A DNA stretch of 10,900 nt. It comes from Alphaproteobacteria bacterium UBA3768 (GTDB taxonomy: Bacteria > Pseudomonadota > Alphaproteobacteria > CAAHEQ01 > UBA3637). Position numbers and translations under genes: made by a program. Below the pieces are notes generated by a model. It was not told where the DNA came from. It saw only the letters and a list, made by a program, of their open reading frames with translations, and did no database searches. Shown piece after piece: positions 1 through 5,037 of the stretch; positions within the stretch are counted from its first letter, which is position 1, and each line of letters opens with the position of its first letter. The stretch is taken from positions 1 to 10,900 of the forward strand of contig DFFU01000006.1 of the NCBI GenBank assembly GCA_002372315.1, given 5' to 3'.

Positions 1-63
1 ATTGTTTTGGAATATGCCGATAAAATTTTAATACCTGCTGATGGAGAAATTTATCACTTTTAA
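1..63 (+). CDS. C-terminal tail of an unidentified protein (partial)
   Basis: The first reading frame is open from base 1 to a TAA at 61-63 and gives about 20 residues ending in DGEIYHF. The 5' part lies outside the window, so no family can be assigned. The call rests on the open frame and on the intrinsic terminator that begins about 20 bases after the stop on the same strand, as expected at the end of a real plus-strand gene. Confidence 0.45.
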   Translation: MVLEYADKILIPADGEIYHF

Positions 64-84
64 TTTATAATTCAGGTAGCATAT

Positions 85-116
85 AAGCCGAGTTTAACCC
101 CTCGGCTTTACTTTTG
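85..116 (+). terminator. intrinsic terminator after the partial gene
   Basis: AAGCCGAG (85-92) and CTCGGCTT (101-108) form a perfect 8-bp stem around an 8-base loop, followed by a T-rich stretch (TTTACTTTTG). It would end transcription of the gene that stops at 63. On the other strand the stem is not followed by a T-run. Confidence 0.75.
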
Positions 117-203
117 TACGATAGTCCGGACAATAGTTCTTATTTGTAACGTTTGATAACTTGCAATATCTTTGTGCTATTAATAAAATGTTCCTCCTGC
201 ATC

Positions 204-231
204 ATTATACCACAGAAATATCATTATTCAA
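204..231 (-). promoter_or_regulatory. minus-strand promoter without a clear gene
   Basis: Read on the minus strand there is TTGAAT (226-231), a 16-base spacer, and TATAAT (204-209) preceded by TGG, an extended -10. A strong Shine-Dalgarno-like AGGAGG follows at about 192-197, but no ATG, GTG or TTG stands at a usual distance. An ATG before it opens only a 20-codon frame. The roughly 110-base transcript towards the hairpin at 85-108 could be a small RNA or the remains of a gene. The 109-363 stretch holds no convincing gene on either strand. Confidence 0.35.
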
Positions 232-302
232 AATCGGAAAAATTATTATGCCAAATAAGTTTCAAGCTTTGATTTTAATGAAGTTTGGGTTATTTTTTTG
301 CC

Positions 303-327
303 TGGTACCCTGACAGGACTTGAACCT
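303..327 (-). pseudogene. tRNA 3'-end fragment (T-arm, acceptor strand, CCA)
   Basis: Read on the minus strand this is AGGTTCAAGTCCT, then GTCAGGGT, then ACCA. That is a canonical T-loop (GGTTCAAGTCC), the right 12-base distance from the loop to the discriminator A, and an encoded CCA. No D-arm, anticodon arm or 5' acceptor strand precedes it, and the outer T-stem pairs are lost. It is a leftover of a tRNA gene or of an attachment site, not a working tRNA. Its acceptor strand differs from that of the intact tRNA at 4864-4940, so it derives from a different tRNA. Confidence 0.5.
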
Positions 328-363
328 AAATAAGTGTTTGTTTTATAAGGGGGATGTTTACAA

Positions 364-540
364 AAGTTCGATAATTTACGGAAGTTGGTGATTTTTTGCG
401 CCGTTGCTATCGAACTTGCCATAGTGCTTACATAATATAAAAAAAGCCATCCCGAAAGGAATGGCCTTTAATCTTGGTGGAGCACAATTAATTAATATCG
501 AAACAATAATTTAGCCAACTTAAAAGAATTGGCCTTTGAA
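364..540 (+). repeat. dispersed palindromic element, copy 1, with tail
   Basis: Palindrome arms AAGTTCGATA (364-373) and TATCGAACTT (408-417) enclose 34 bases. A spacer and an A-run (439-445) follow, then a hairpin (446-465) and the conserved TTTAATCTTGGTGGA (467-481). On the minus strand the hairpin pairs as GCCATTCC/GGGATGGC with one wobble and is followed by seven T, an intrinsic terminator. The tail 482-540 aligns without gaps with the tail of copy 3. This copy lies between the tRNA fragment and the promoter of the cysteine-rich protein. The 109-630 stretch otherwise holds only the features listed here. Confidence 0.85.
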
Positions 541-582
541 AGGAAACTTTTTCCAGGCGGGAATAAAGTCCCATTTTTTTGA

Positions 583-611
583 TTGAAAAAGCCCAAGAAA
601 TTGTGTATAAG
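583..611 (+). promoter_or_regulatory. probable promoter of the cysteine-rich protein gene
   Basis: TTGAAA (583-588), a 17-base spacer and TATAAG (606-611) fit a housekeeping sigma-factor promoter. Transcription would start near 618, leaving a very short leader that just includes the Shine-Dalgarno sequence AAAGGGAG at 617-624. Confidence 0.4.
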
Positions 612-630
612 AAATTAAAGGGAGTTTCTA

Positions 631-1530
631 ATGCGAAAAATGGCGCTGACTTTATTAACGACAACCTTAATTGCTTCAACAGCAATAGCGGGGAGCAGTA
701 TTTTTGGACATAAACACAAGACAGTAAATACGAATGGGGTATATTCCATTGGTGTGCATATTTGTGGGAATTTGGAATGTCCTCCGGTTCGTATCGTGGA
801 AGGTAAATGCGATAAAGAGCATATGTCAAAACATTGGGGCGTATGCGTTTGTGAAAAAGGTTATGTCGCCAAAGGGAATACTTGTGAAGTGTGTGAGGAT
901 GGTACCTATAGTGATGGAATCACTGGATGTCAGGCTTGTCCCGATAAACATGCTGCCACCTGTGATAGTTCAGGGGTAACACAAAGTTGTCAAACAGGTT
1001 ATTACTTAAACGGAAACACATGTGATTTGATCAGTTGTGACGAATTTGAAGGAACAGATATTTCCTATGCAGGTGGAATTGCGGGTAAAGCCAATGATGG
1101 TATAACAGATTGTCATTGTTCTAATGGACAAGTTTATAATTCTACCGCTGGATGTCATCCAATTTGCAATTCTTATTATTTAAATTTGTGCACCACTTCC
1201 AGTTTATGTACTGAGGCTAGTGGAAATTGGTGTAAGTACAATTCAACCTGTCGTGAATCAGAATGCCCCAACCCCAGTGATTTATTGGATAAGGAAGACG
1301 AATGTCTTGCTGCCGGATATAATTATCACTATTCAAGCGGTGAGTCTGGATGTGTAGCTGTTGATGTGGATTGTGAATATTGTAATTATGCTTGTGGTTG
1401 GAGTCATTATGTTAAATCAAAGGAAGATTGTCCTGGGGAAATGTATTTTACCAAAGAAGCTTGTTATGAGGCGGGTTTTTTTTGGAAATGTGATCACTGT
1501 CAGCTTTTTGGTGAAAGTGGACCTTGTTAA
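631..1530 (+). CDS. secreted cysteine-rich protein with EGF-like spacing
   Basis: 299 aa, product not recognised by name. The ATG sits six bases after AAAGGGAG. Residues 1-20 form a signal peptide (MRKMALTLL, hydrophobic core, cleavage after AIA), so the protein is exported. By my count the mature part has 32 cysteines, more than one residue in ten. They fall in short units such as CVCEKGY, GNTCEVCEDGTYSDGITGC and CQTGYYLNGNTC, reminiscent of EGF or growth-factor-receptor-like modules (about 45-135). A less regular cysteine-rich half follows (about 140-299), ending in Cys. There is no C-terminal membrane anchor or barrel, so it is probably a disulfide-bonded periplasmic or surface-released protein. 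It stands alone between element copies 1 and 2. Binding or structural roles are inference. Its link to the nearby radical-SAM enzyme is unknown. Confidence 0.85.
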   Translation: MRKMALTLLTTTLIASTAIAGSSIFGHKHKTVNTNGVYSIGVHICGNLECPPVRIVEGKCDKEHMSKHWGVCVCEKGYVAKGNTCEVCEDGTYSDGITGCQACPDKHAATCDSSGVTQSCQTGYYLNGNTCDLISCDEFEGTDISYAGGIAGKANDGITDCHCSNGQVYNSTAGCHPICNSYYLNLCTTSSLCTEASGNWCKYNSTCRESECPNPSDLLDKEDECLAAGYNYHYSSGESGCVAVDVDCEYCNYACGWSHYVKSKEDCPGEMYFTKEACYEAGFFWKCDHCQLFGESGPC

Positions 1531-1532
1531 AC

Positions 1533-1568
1533 GAATTTTTTTCTGTTCTTTTCATAAAAGAAAAATTC
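1533..1568 (+). terminator. weak AT-rich hairpin after the cysteine-rich protein gene
   Basis: GAATTTTT (1533-1540) and AAAAATTC (1561-1568) can pair, with an inner CTTTT/AAAAG (1548-1552 and 1556-1560). It lies directly after the stop codon and ahead of element copy 2. The stem is almost all A-T and there is no separate T-run, so termination here is uncertain. Confidence 0.3.
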
Positions 1569-1571
1569 CTC

Positions 1572-1750
1572 AAAGTTCGATAAGTTACGGAATTTGGCGG
1601 TTTTTGAAGGGCAAAAAATCGAACTTTTCAAAACGCTTGCAAAATATGAAAAAAACCACCCTAAATAGAGTGGCTTTTAATCTTGGTGGAGGGTAATTAA
1701 CGAATTTCGAACCAATCATGCAGATGAGTGCAAACAGTTGGCAACGGAAA
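1572..1750 (+). repeat. dispersed palindromic element, copy 2, with tail
   Basis: Arms AAAGTTCGAT (1572-1581) and ATCGAACTTT (1618-1627) are perfect over 10 bp. The block CTTGCAAAATATGAAAAAA follows, then the hairpin (1655-1674) and TTTTAATCTTGGTGGA (1675-1690). Read on the minus strand the hairpin is GCCACTCT/AGGGTGGT with two wobbles and a T-run; on the plus strand those two positions are A-C mismatches. The tail (1691-1750) resembles those of copies 1 and 3 near the element, for example the AATTA and TTCGA blocks. The 1531-1869 stretch holds no gene. Confidence 0.85.
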
Positions 1751-1774
1751 TGAGACTCTTGAAATTTTAATTCA

Positions 1775-1819
1775 GGATGTTGACATCCCAAATTAAGTTC
1801 TTTCCCCTGAGGAAAAAAC
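1775..1819. promoter_or_regulatory. two adjacent inverted repeats upstream of a promoter
   Basis: GGATGT-TG-ACATCC (1775-1788) is a perfect palindrome with a 2-base centre. GTTCTTTCC (1797-1805) and GGAAAAAAC (1811-1819) pair at eight of nine positions and end two bases before the -35 box at 1822. Their position suggests operators or an attenuator hairpin for the operon that starts at 1870. No known binding motif is recognised. Confidence 0.35.
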
Positions 1820-1821
1820 TC

Positions 1822-1849
1822 TTGCAATATTTTTTGTATTAGGTATAAT
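1822..1849 (+). promoter_or_regulatory. promoter of the membrane protein / SPASM operon
   Basis: TTGCAA (1822-1827), a 16-base spacer and a perfect TATAAT (1844-1849) lie 20 bases before the GTG start. The leader carries AAGGAG at 1858-1863. Confidence 0.65.
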
Positions 1850-1869
1850 CAAAGAAAAAGGAGATTATT

Positions 1870-2430
1870 GTGAAAAAGATCTTTTATTTTATGGGCATAT
1901 TATTAGCGAATATCTTTGTCGGATTATTCAGTAAAACAGCATCCGCAGAACAGTTTCAAACGCTTTATGGTGCTAGCTTTTCTCGGAATATTCGACCAAT
2001 TGTTTATTTTGGTCTAATTGTTACAATTTTTTCTTTAATTATTAGTTTGATTATTACTGTTGTAAAAAATAAATTCAAAAAAGTGAAATTTGATTATAAA
2101 AATGAATATCAAAAATTCAAGCCAAAAAGTAAAGTGAAAATCACCTTTATGGATAGGGAAAAAGAAGTCACAAAAAAAGTTCGTATCATTTCTATAGATG
2201 CCAAAGGAATTTCTTTTGAAGATAAAGAAAACGTTTATGAATGTACTCCTGCTGAAATTAAAAATATCAGAAAAAAAAGCAAACGATTGTTGGCGTTAAT
2301 CGTTACGTCAATTATTTTTGTGCTTATTACAACAGTAGATTTTATTGTTTTTTATGCAACTTCTATTGGTATGATGGAAAAATATGGTGTTGCTTATGTG
2401 ACTGATTACGGTGTTGAATGGGATGAATAA
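1870..2430 (+). CDS. two-helix inner-membrane protein with signal peptide, coupled to a SPASM enzyme
   Basis: 186 aa, family not recognised. The GTG start is six bases after AAGGAG. Residues 1-26 look like a signal peptide (MKKIFYFMGILL, ending ASA before E27). A transmembrane helix spans about 43-65 and a second about 140-163. Between them is a basic, probably cytoplasmic domain (66-139) predicted from its alternating pattern to be beta-rich. The last 19 residues (MMEKYGVAYVTDYGVEWDE) would face the periplasm if the signal peptide is cleaved. The stop TAA shares its last base with the ATG of the next gene, so the two are translationally coupled and probably work together. Possible roles are membrane partner, substrate or export factor for the product of the enzyme; the sequence does not decide between them. 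Confidence 0.8.
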   Translation: MKKIFYFMGILLANIFVGLFSKTASAEQFQTLYGASFSRNIRPIVYFGLIVTIFSLIISLIITVVKNKFKKVKFDYKNEYQKFKPKSKVKITFMDREKEVTKKVRIISIDAKGISFEDKENVYECTPAEIKNIRKKSKRLLALIVTSIIFVLITTVDFIVFYATSIGMMEKYGVAYVTDYGVEWDE

Positions 2431-3623
2431 TGTCCTTTTGTAGTAAAAAAGTTGCAACAGCTGTATGGGAACTGACTTTAAAATGTAATGCAAAGTGTAT
2501 TCATTGTGGATCAAGTGCTGGTTGTGACAGAAATAATAATCTCACTTTTGAACAAGCAAAATCTGTTGTAAAACAACTGGATGAGTTAGGTTGTGGTGTT
2601 TTAACACTGATTGGCGGTGAATATTTTTTATACCCCCAATGGAAAGAATTACTAGCCGAACTATCCAAAACAAAAATGAAAGTTGGCATTGTAACAAATG
2701 CGTTGGCTTTAAATGAAGAAAAGTTAGATTTCTTAAAAAAAATGGGAATCAATGTCATAGGTATCAGCATTGATGGCACCCAAGCCAAAACGCACGATTA
2801 TATCAGGGGAGTTCCCGGATGCTATAAACATGCTTGGGAAATGGTTAAACTCTCTCAATCAAAAAAAATCCCAATTACTGTTATTACAACAATCAATAAA
2901 TTGAATATTGTTGAGTTAAAAGAATTTAGAGAATTGATGATTAAAAACAATTATCATGCATGGCAATTGCAACATGCCAATCTATTCGGTCGAATGCAAA
3001 AAGAATTGGCAATTGATGAATTTGGCTATTATTGCACAGGTATCTTTGCCGCACAAACAATCAGAAAATATTCCAAAGAAAAGTTGAAACTATTTTGTAT
3101 GCATGATTTTGGATATTATTCTAAAACAATTCCAAATCATGTTCCCAATAAATATTGGACAGGATGTTATGCTGGTAGGCGAAACTTAGGCATTCGTTCA
3201 GATGGAAGCATATTAGGTTGTCTTTCCCTTTATGATGATAGATATATTGAAGGAAATGTTAAAGAAAAACCCATTGCCGAAATTCGCAAAGATAAATGTT
3301 TTTGTTCTTGGAATCATCGCTTGGAAAAGTTTAAAAATTTGACAGGATATTGTGAAGATTGTCCCTTTGGGTTGATTTGTTTAGGTGGCTGTGAAGCATA
3401 TACTCCAACGCAACAAATGTGCTATTATGCCATTGAAAAGAAATGGAAAGAAAGTACACCGCACAATCCCGTTGATGAAATGTTGAAAGAATTGACTCAG
3501 GGGTATATGGATAAAGATGGCAATTTTTATTTAGCCAATGGTACAAAATTAACAGATGAGTTTGTGAATACCTTAAAATTAGACGATTATCATAAAAATA
3601 TTTTGAAAATTATTACAACGTAA
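2430..3623 (+). CDS. radical SAM/SPASM-domain enzyme (peptide or protein maturase type)
   Basis: 397 aa. The radical-SAM cluster motif is C19-NAK-C23-IH-C26, which binds the 4Fe-4S cluster that cleaves S-adenosylmethionine. The GGE motif that contacts the methionine amino group is at 62-64. The C-terminal SPASM domain has all seven expected cysteines: C246, C264 (in G-x4-C), C308-x2-C311-x5-C317-x3-C321 and C331, enough for two auxiliary clusters. Family members include PqqE-type and other RiPP maturases and anaerobic sulfatase maturases, which form carbon-carbon or thioether bonds or oxidise Cys/Ser. A tail of about 65 residues follows the SPASM domain. There is no good Shine-Dalgarno sequence; translation depends on the one-base overlap with the upstream gene. 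No short precursor peptide gene is visible in 1531-3987, so the substrate is open. The cytoplasmic maturase role is inferred from the family. Confidence 0.92.
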   Translation: MSFCSKKVATAVWELTLKCNAKCIHCGSSAGCDRNNNLTFEQAKSVVKQLDELGCGVLTLIGGEYFLYPQWKELLAELSKTKMKVGIVTNALALNEEKLDFLKKMGINVIGISIDGTQAKTHDYIRGVPGCYKHAWEMVKLSQSKKIPITVITTINKLNIVELKEFRELMIKNNYHAWQLQHANLFGRMQKELAIDEFGYYCTGIFAAQTIRKYSKEKLKLFCMHDFGYYSKTIPNHVPNKYWTGCYAGRRNLGIRSDGSILGCLSLYDDRYIEGNVKEKPIAEIRKDKCFCSWNHRLEKFKNLTGYCEDCPFGLICLGGCEAYTPTQQMCYYAIEKKWKESTPHNPVDEMLKELTQGYMDKDGNFYLANGTKLTDEFVNTLKLDDYHKNILKIITT

Positions 3624-3686
3624 TCAAAAGAGCTAGTCGTACTCGAGTTTGAATAAGATATTGATTTATAAAGAAATAAAATTTTG

Positions 3687-3867
3687 GAGTTCGATAAGTT
3701 ACGGAAAGTTTCGTTTTTTTGCCCCTTCACAATCGAACTCGCCGAAATGCTTGCAAAATATGAAAAAAGCCACCGTTTGCGCGATGGCTTTTAATCTTGG
3801 TGGAGTGCAATTAGCGGATATCGAGCAAGCCATTCAGCCGATGTCAAAGAATTGACCTTTAAAAATA
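3687..3867 (+). repeat. dispersed palindromic element, copy 3, with tail
   Basis: Arms GAGTTCGAT (3687-3695) and ATCGAACTC (3732-3740). The outermost pair is G-C here but A-T in the other copies, a compensatory change. Bases 3750-3803 are identical over 54 positions to 4816-4869 in copy 4. They include the terminator hairpin (3769-3788) and the TTTTAATCTTGGTGG end. The tail 3805-3862 aligns without gaps with that of copy 1. A frame through the element is open from before the palindrome to a TGA in the tail (MKKATVCAMAFNLGG part), but it has no Shine-Dalgarno sequence. The 3624-3987 stretch holds no convincing gene. Confidence 0.88.
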
Positions 3868-3910
3868 AAATGTTTGATTTTTAACTGAATATTTCCAGAA
3901 TAAAAAACAC

Positions 3911-3940
3911 TTGATTTTCTTTAAATTTTTCGTGTATGAT
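3911..3940 (+). promoter_or_regulatory. probable promoter of the DUF805-like gene
   Basis: TTGATT (3911-3916), an 18-base spacer and TATGAT (3935-3940) lie about 47 bases before the chosen ATG. Confidence 0.5.
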
Positions 3941-3987
3941 AGTTGACATGTTGCAAAACACCATAACAAAACAAAAAGGATGTGAAA

Positions 3988-4686
3988 ATGTCTTTAATTA
4001 GAAGTTTAGTGAGAGGCGGTGTATTAGGTGCAAAACATCAAATATCTCATGCTCCAGAGGAAAAGCAAGGCGAAGCTCTTTTGTTTATGTTTTCGTTTTT
4101 TTTGATAGTAGTAATTGCGTATATTGTATATAACAGGTATAAGCGTATATTGATGAGAAAATCTACAAATGATCGTTCTCAAACAGAGCAATATTTCAAT
4201 ATTGATATTTGGAAAGAAAAAATGAAAAGACCAAAAGATTATGGAAGATTGTTTTGGGTTGATGGTCATGTGGGACAAAAAACATTCTTGCTGTACTGTA
4301 TTGCAATGTTCTTTTTAACAACTTCTCTTTCTATTATACTTCCGACCGAATTGTTTGTTTTATCTATATTGCCAATTGGATATTTTATGATGTGTCTTTA
4401 TGTAAAGCGGATTCACGATCTAGGTTTTTCAGGATATTGGTTTTTTATGTATTTGCTTCTATATGTAAACATGGAAAGTACTTTCTCATATATTTTTTTA
4501 TCAGTTATTCTAACATTACCGCTATTTATATTTAAAACTTCAAAAAAAATATATGAATGCAGAAAAAAAGTAACAGAGGCTACAGGTAAAATTGGTAGAA
4601 CCAAAACATTGCGGTTTATTATTTTTATACTTTTGTTATATGTATTGATTACTTTAGCACTTATATTAAATGATTACCACAAGTAA
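3988..4686 (+). CDS. DUF805-like multi-span membrane protein
   Basis: 232 aa from the ATG at 3988, which stands seven bases after AAGGA. The in-frame GTG six bases earlier is only one base from that site and is rejected. One transmembrane helix near residues 30-48 precedes a basic linker. The rest resembles DUF805 integral membrane proteins: a GRLFW segment ahead of the first family helix (about 85-90), several helices, and the hallmark VKRIHDLGFSGYW (about 135-150), equivalent to the family's RRLHD-x-G-x-SGW. A last helix is at about 205-225. DUF805 proteins are usually 110-150 aa, so the N-terminal extension is unusual. The family has no established function. The gene is a single transcription unit between element copies 3 and 4. 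Confidence 0.78.
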   Translation: MSLIRSLVRGGVLGAKHQISHAPEEKQGEALLFMFSFFLIVVIAYIVYNRYKRILMRKSTNDRSQTEQYFNIDIWKEKMKRPKDYGRLFWVDGHVGQKTFLLYCIAMFFLTTSLSIILPTELFVLSILPIGYFMMCLYVKRIHDLGFSGYWFFMYLLLYVNMESTFSYIFLSVILTLPLFIFKTSKKIYECRKKVTEATGKIGRTKTLRFIIFILLLYVLITLALILNDYHK

Positions 4687-4751
4687 AATGCTGTAAAACC
4701 TCCTTATAAAAAGTGATAGAAATGTCCAAAAAGCTCCGTGAGAAATGTTCA

Positions 4752-4869
4752 AAAGTTCGATAAGTTACGGAAGTTTGCAGTTTTTGGAGGGGGAAATATC
4801 GAACTTTCCACAATACTTGCAAAATATGAAAAAAGCCACCGTTTGCGCGATGGCTTTTAATCTTGGTGG
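4752..4869 (+). repeat. dispersed palindromic element, copy 4, abutting a tRNA 3' end
   Basis: Arms AAAGTTCGATA (4752-4762) and TATCGAACTTT (4797-4807) are perfect over 11 bp, the longest of the four. The 54 bases 4816-4869 are identical to those in copy 3. Unlike the other copies there is no tail: the shared sequence ends in TGGTGG, and these bases are the last two acceptor bases, discriminator and CCA of the tRNA gene on the minus strand. No gene lies between 4687 and this copy. Confidence 0.88.
4829..4854 (-). terminator. intrinsic terminator of the CAU tRNA gene
   Basis: Read on the minus strand, GCCATCG and CGGTGGC pair over 7 bp with one U-G wobble around a 6-base loop (stem 4835-4854). 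Six T follow (4829-4834). The hairpin starts nine bases after the CCA of the tRNA. On the plus strand the wobble becomes a C-A mismatch, which shows the working strand. Confidence 0.8.
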
Positions 4870-4940
4870 GCCCGGTAGGACTTGAACCCACGACCTATCC
4901 GTTATGAGCGGACAGCTCTAACCAACTGAGCTACAGGCCC
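4864..4940 (-). tRNA. tRNA with anticodon CAU, probably tRNA-Ile2 (lysidine type)
   Basis: 77 bases with encoded CCA. The acceptor GGGCCTG pairs with CGGGCCC (one wobble). The D-stem is GCTC/GAGC. The anticodon stem GTCCG/CGGAT encloses the loop CTCATAA, giving anticodon CAT. The T-stem is GTGGG/CCTAC with loop TTCAAGT, and the discriminator is A. CAU is read as Met or, after C34 is changed to lysidine by TilS, as the AUA isoleucine codon. The GGGCCTG acceptor matches alphaproteobacterial tRNA-Ile more than elongator tRNA-Met, and it is not an initiator type because the 1-72 pair is G-C. Its terminator belongs to element copy 4. Confidence 0.93.
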
Positions 4941-4953
4941 CTTTTCAATTTTT

Positions 4954-4982
4954 ATTTTAACAAAAATGCAAAGAAAAATCAA
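4954..4982 (-). promoter_or_regulatory. promoter of the CAU tRNA gene
   Basis: On the minus strand TTGATT (4977-4982), a 17-base spacer and TAAAAT (4954-4959) end 13 bases before the first tRNA base. Confidence 0.65.
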
Positions 4983-5002
4983 GTCCTATTTCTTTGACCA
5001 AA

Positions 5003-5031
5003 TTGTTTTTTATTAAATTTTATGTTATAAT
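5003..5031 (+). promoter_or_regulatory. promoter of the 165-aa protein gene, giving a leaderless mRNA
   Basis: TTGTTT (5003-5008), a 17-base spacer and a perfect TATAAT (5026-5031). Only six bases separate the -10 box from the ATG at 5038, so transcription would start at or next to the A of the start codon. No Shine-Dalgarno sequence precedes the ATG, which fits a leaderless transcript. It is divergent from the tRNA promoter. Confidence 0.6.
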
Positions 5032-5037
5032 GAAAGT

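Noticed and set aside
250..315. 21-codon hydrophobic ORF (MPNKFQAL...)
   Set aside because: No Shine-Dalgarno sequence, and it runs into the tRNA fragment.
3649..3855. 68-aa ORF across element copy 3
   Set aside because: It starts outside the element, has no ribosome-binding site and mostly translates the repeat; treated as a property of the element.
3805..3867. Element tail as a degenerate tRNA gene
   Set aside because: The TTCGA-like loop is about five bases too far from the ACCA end and no anticodon or D-arm pairing is visible.
3982..3987. Upstream GTG start for the DUF805-like gene
   Set aside because: Only one base from the Shine-Dalgarno sequence AAGGA; the ATG at 3988 has normal spacing.
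4687..4710. Minus-strand AGGAGG near 4700 as a ribosome-binding site
   Set aside because: No start codon and no open frame follow; the sequence downstream on that strand is the end of the DUF805-like gene.
364..4869. Integron attC sites with gene cassettes
   Set aside because: attC ends follow RYYYAAC...GTTRRRY. These palindromes start with GTTCGAT and end with ATCGAAC, in the opposite sense, and no integrase gene is in the window.
364..4869. CRISPR array
   Set aside because: Only four copies, over 110 bp each, spaced by 1-2 kb of coding sequence; no short regular spacers and no cas genes.
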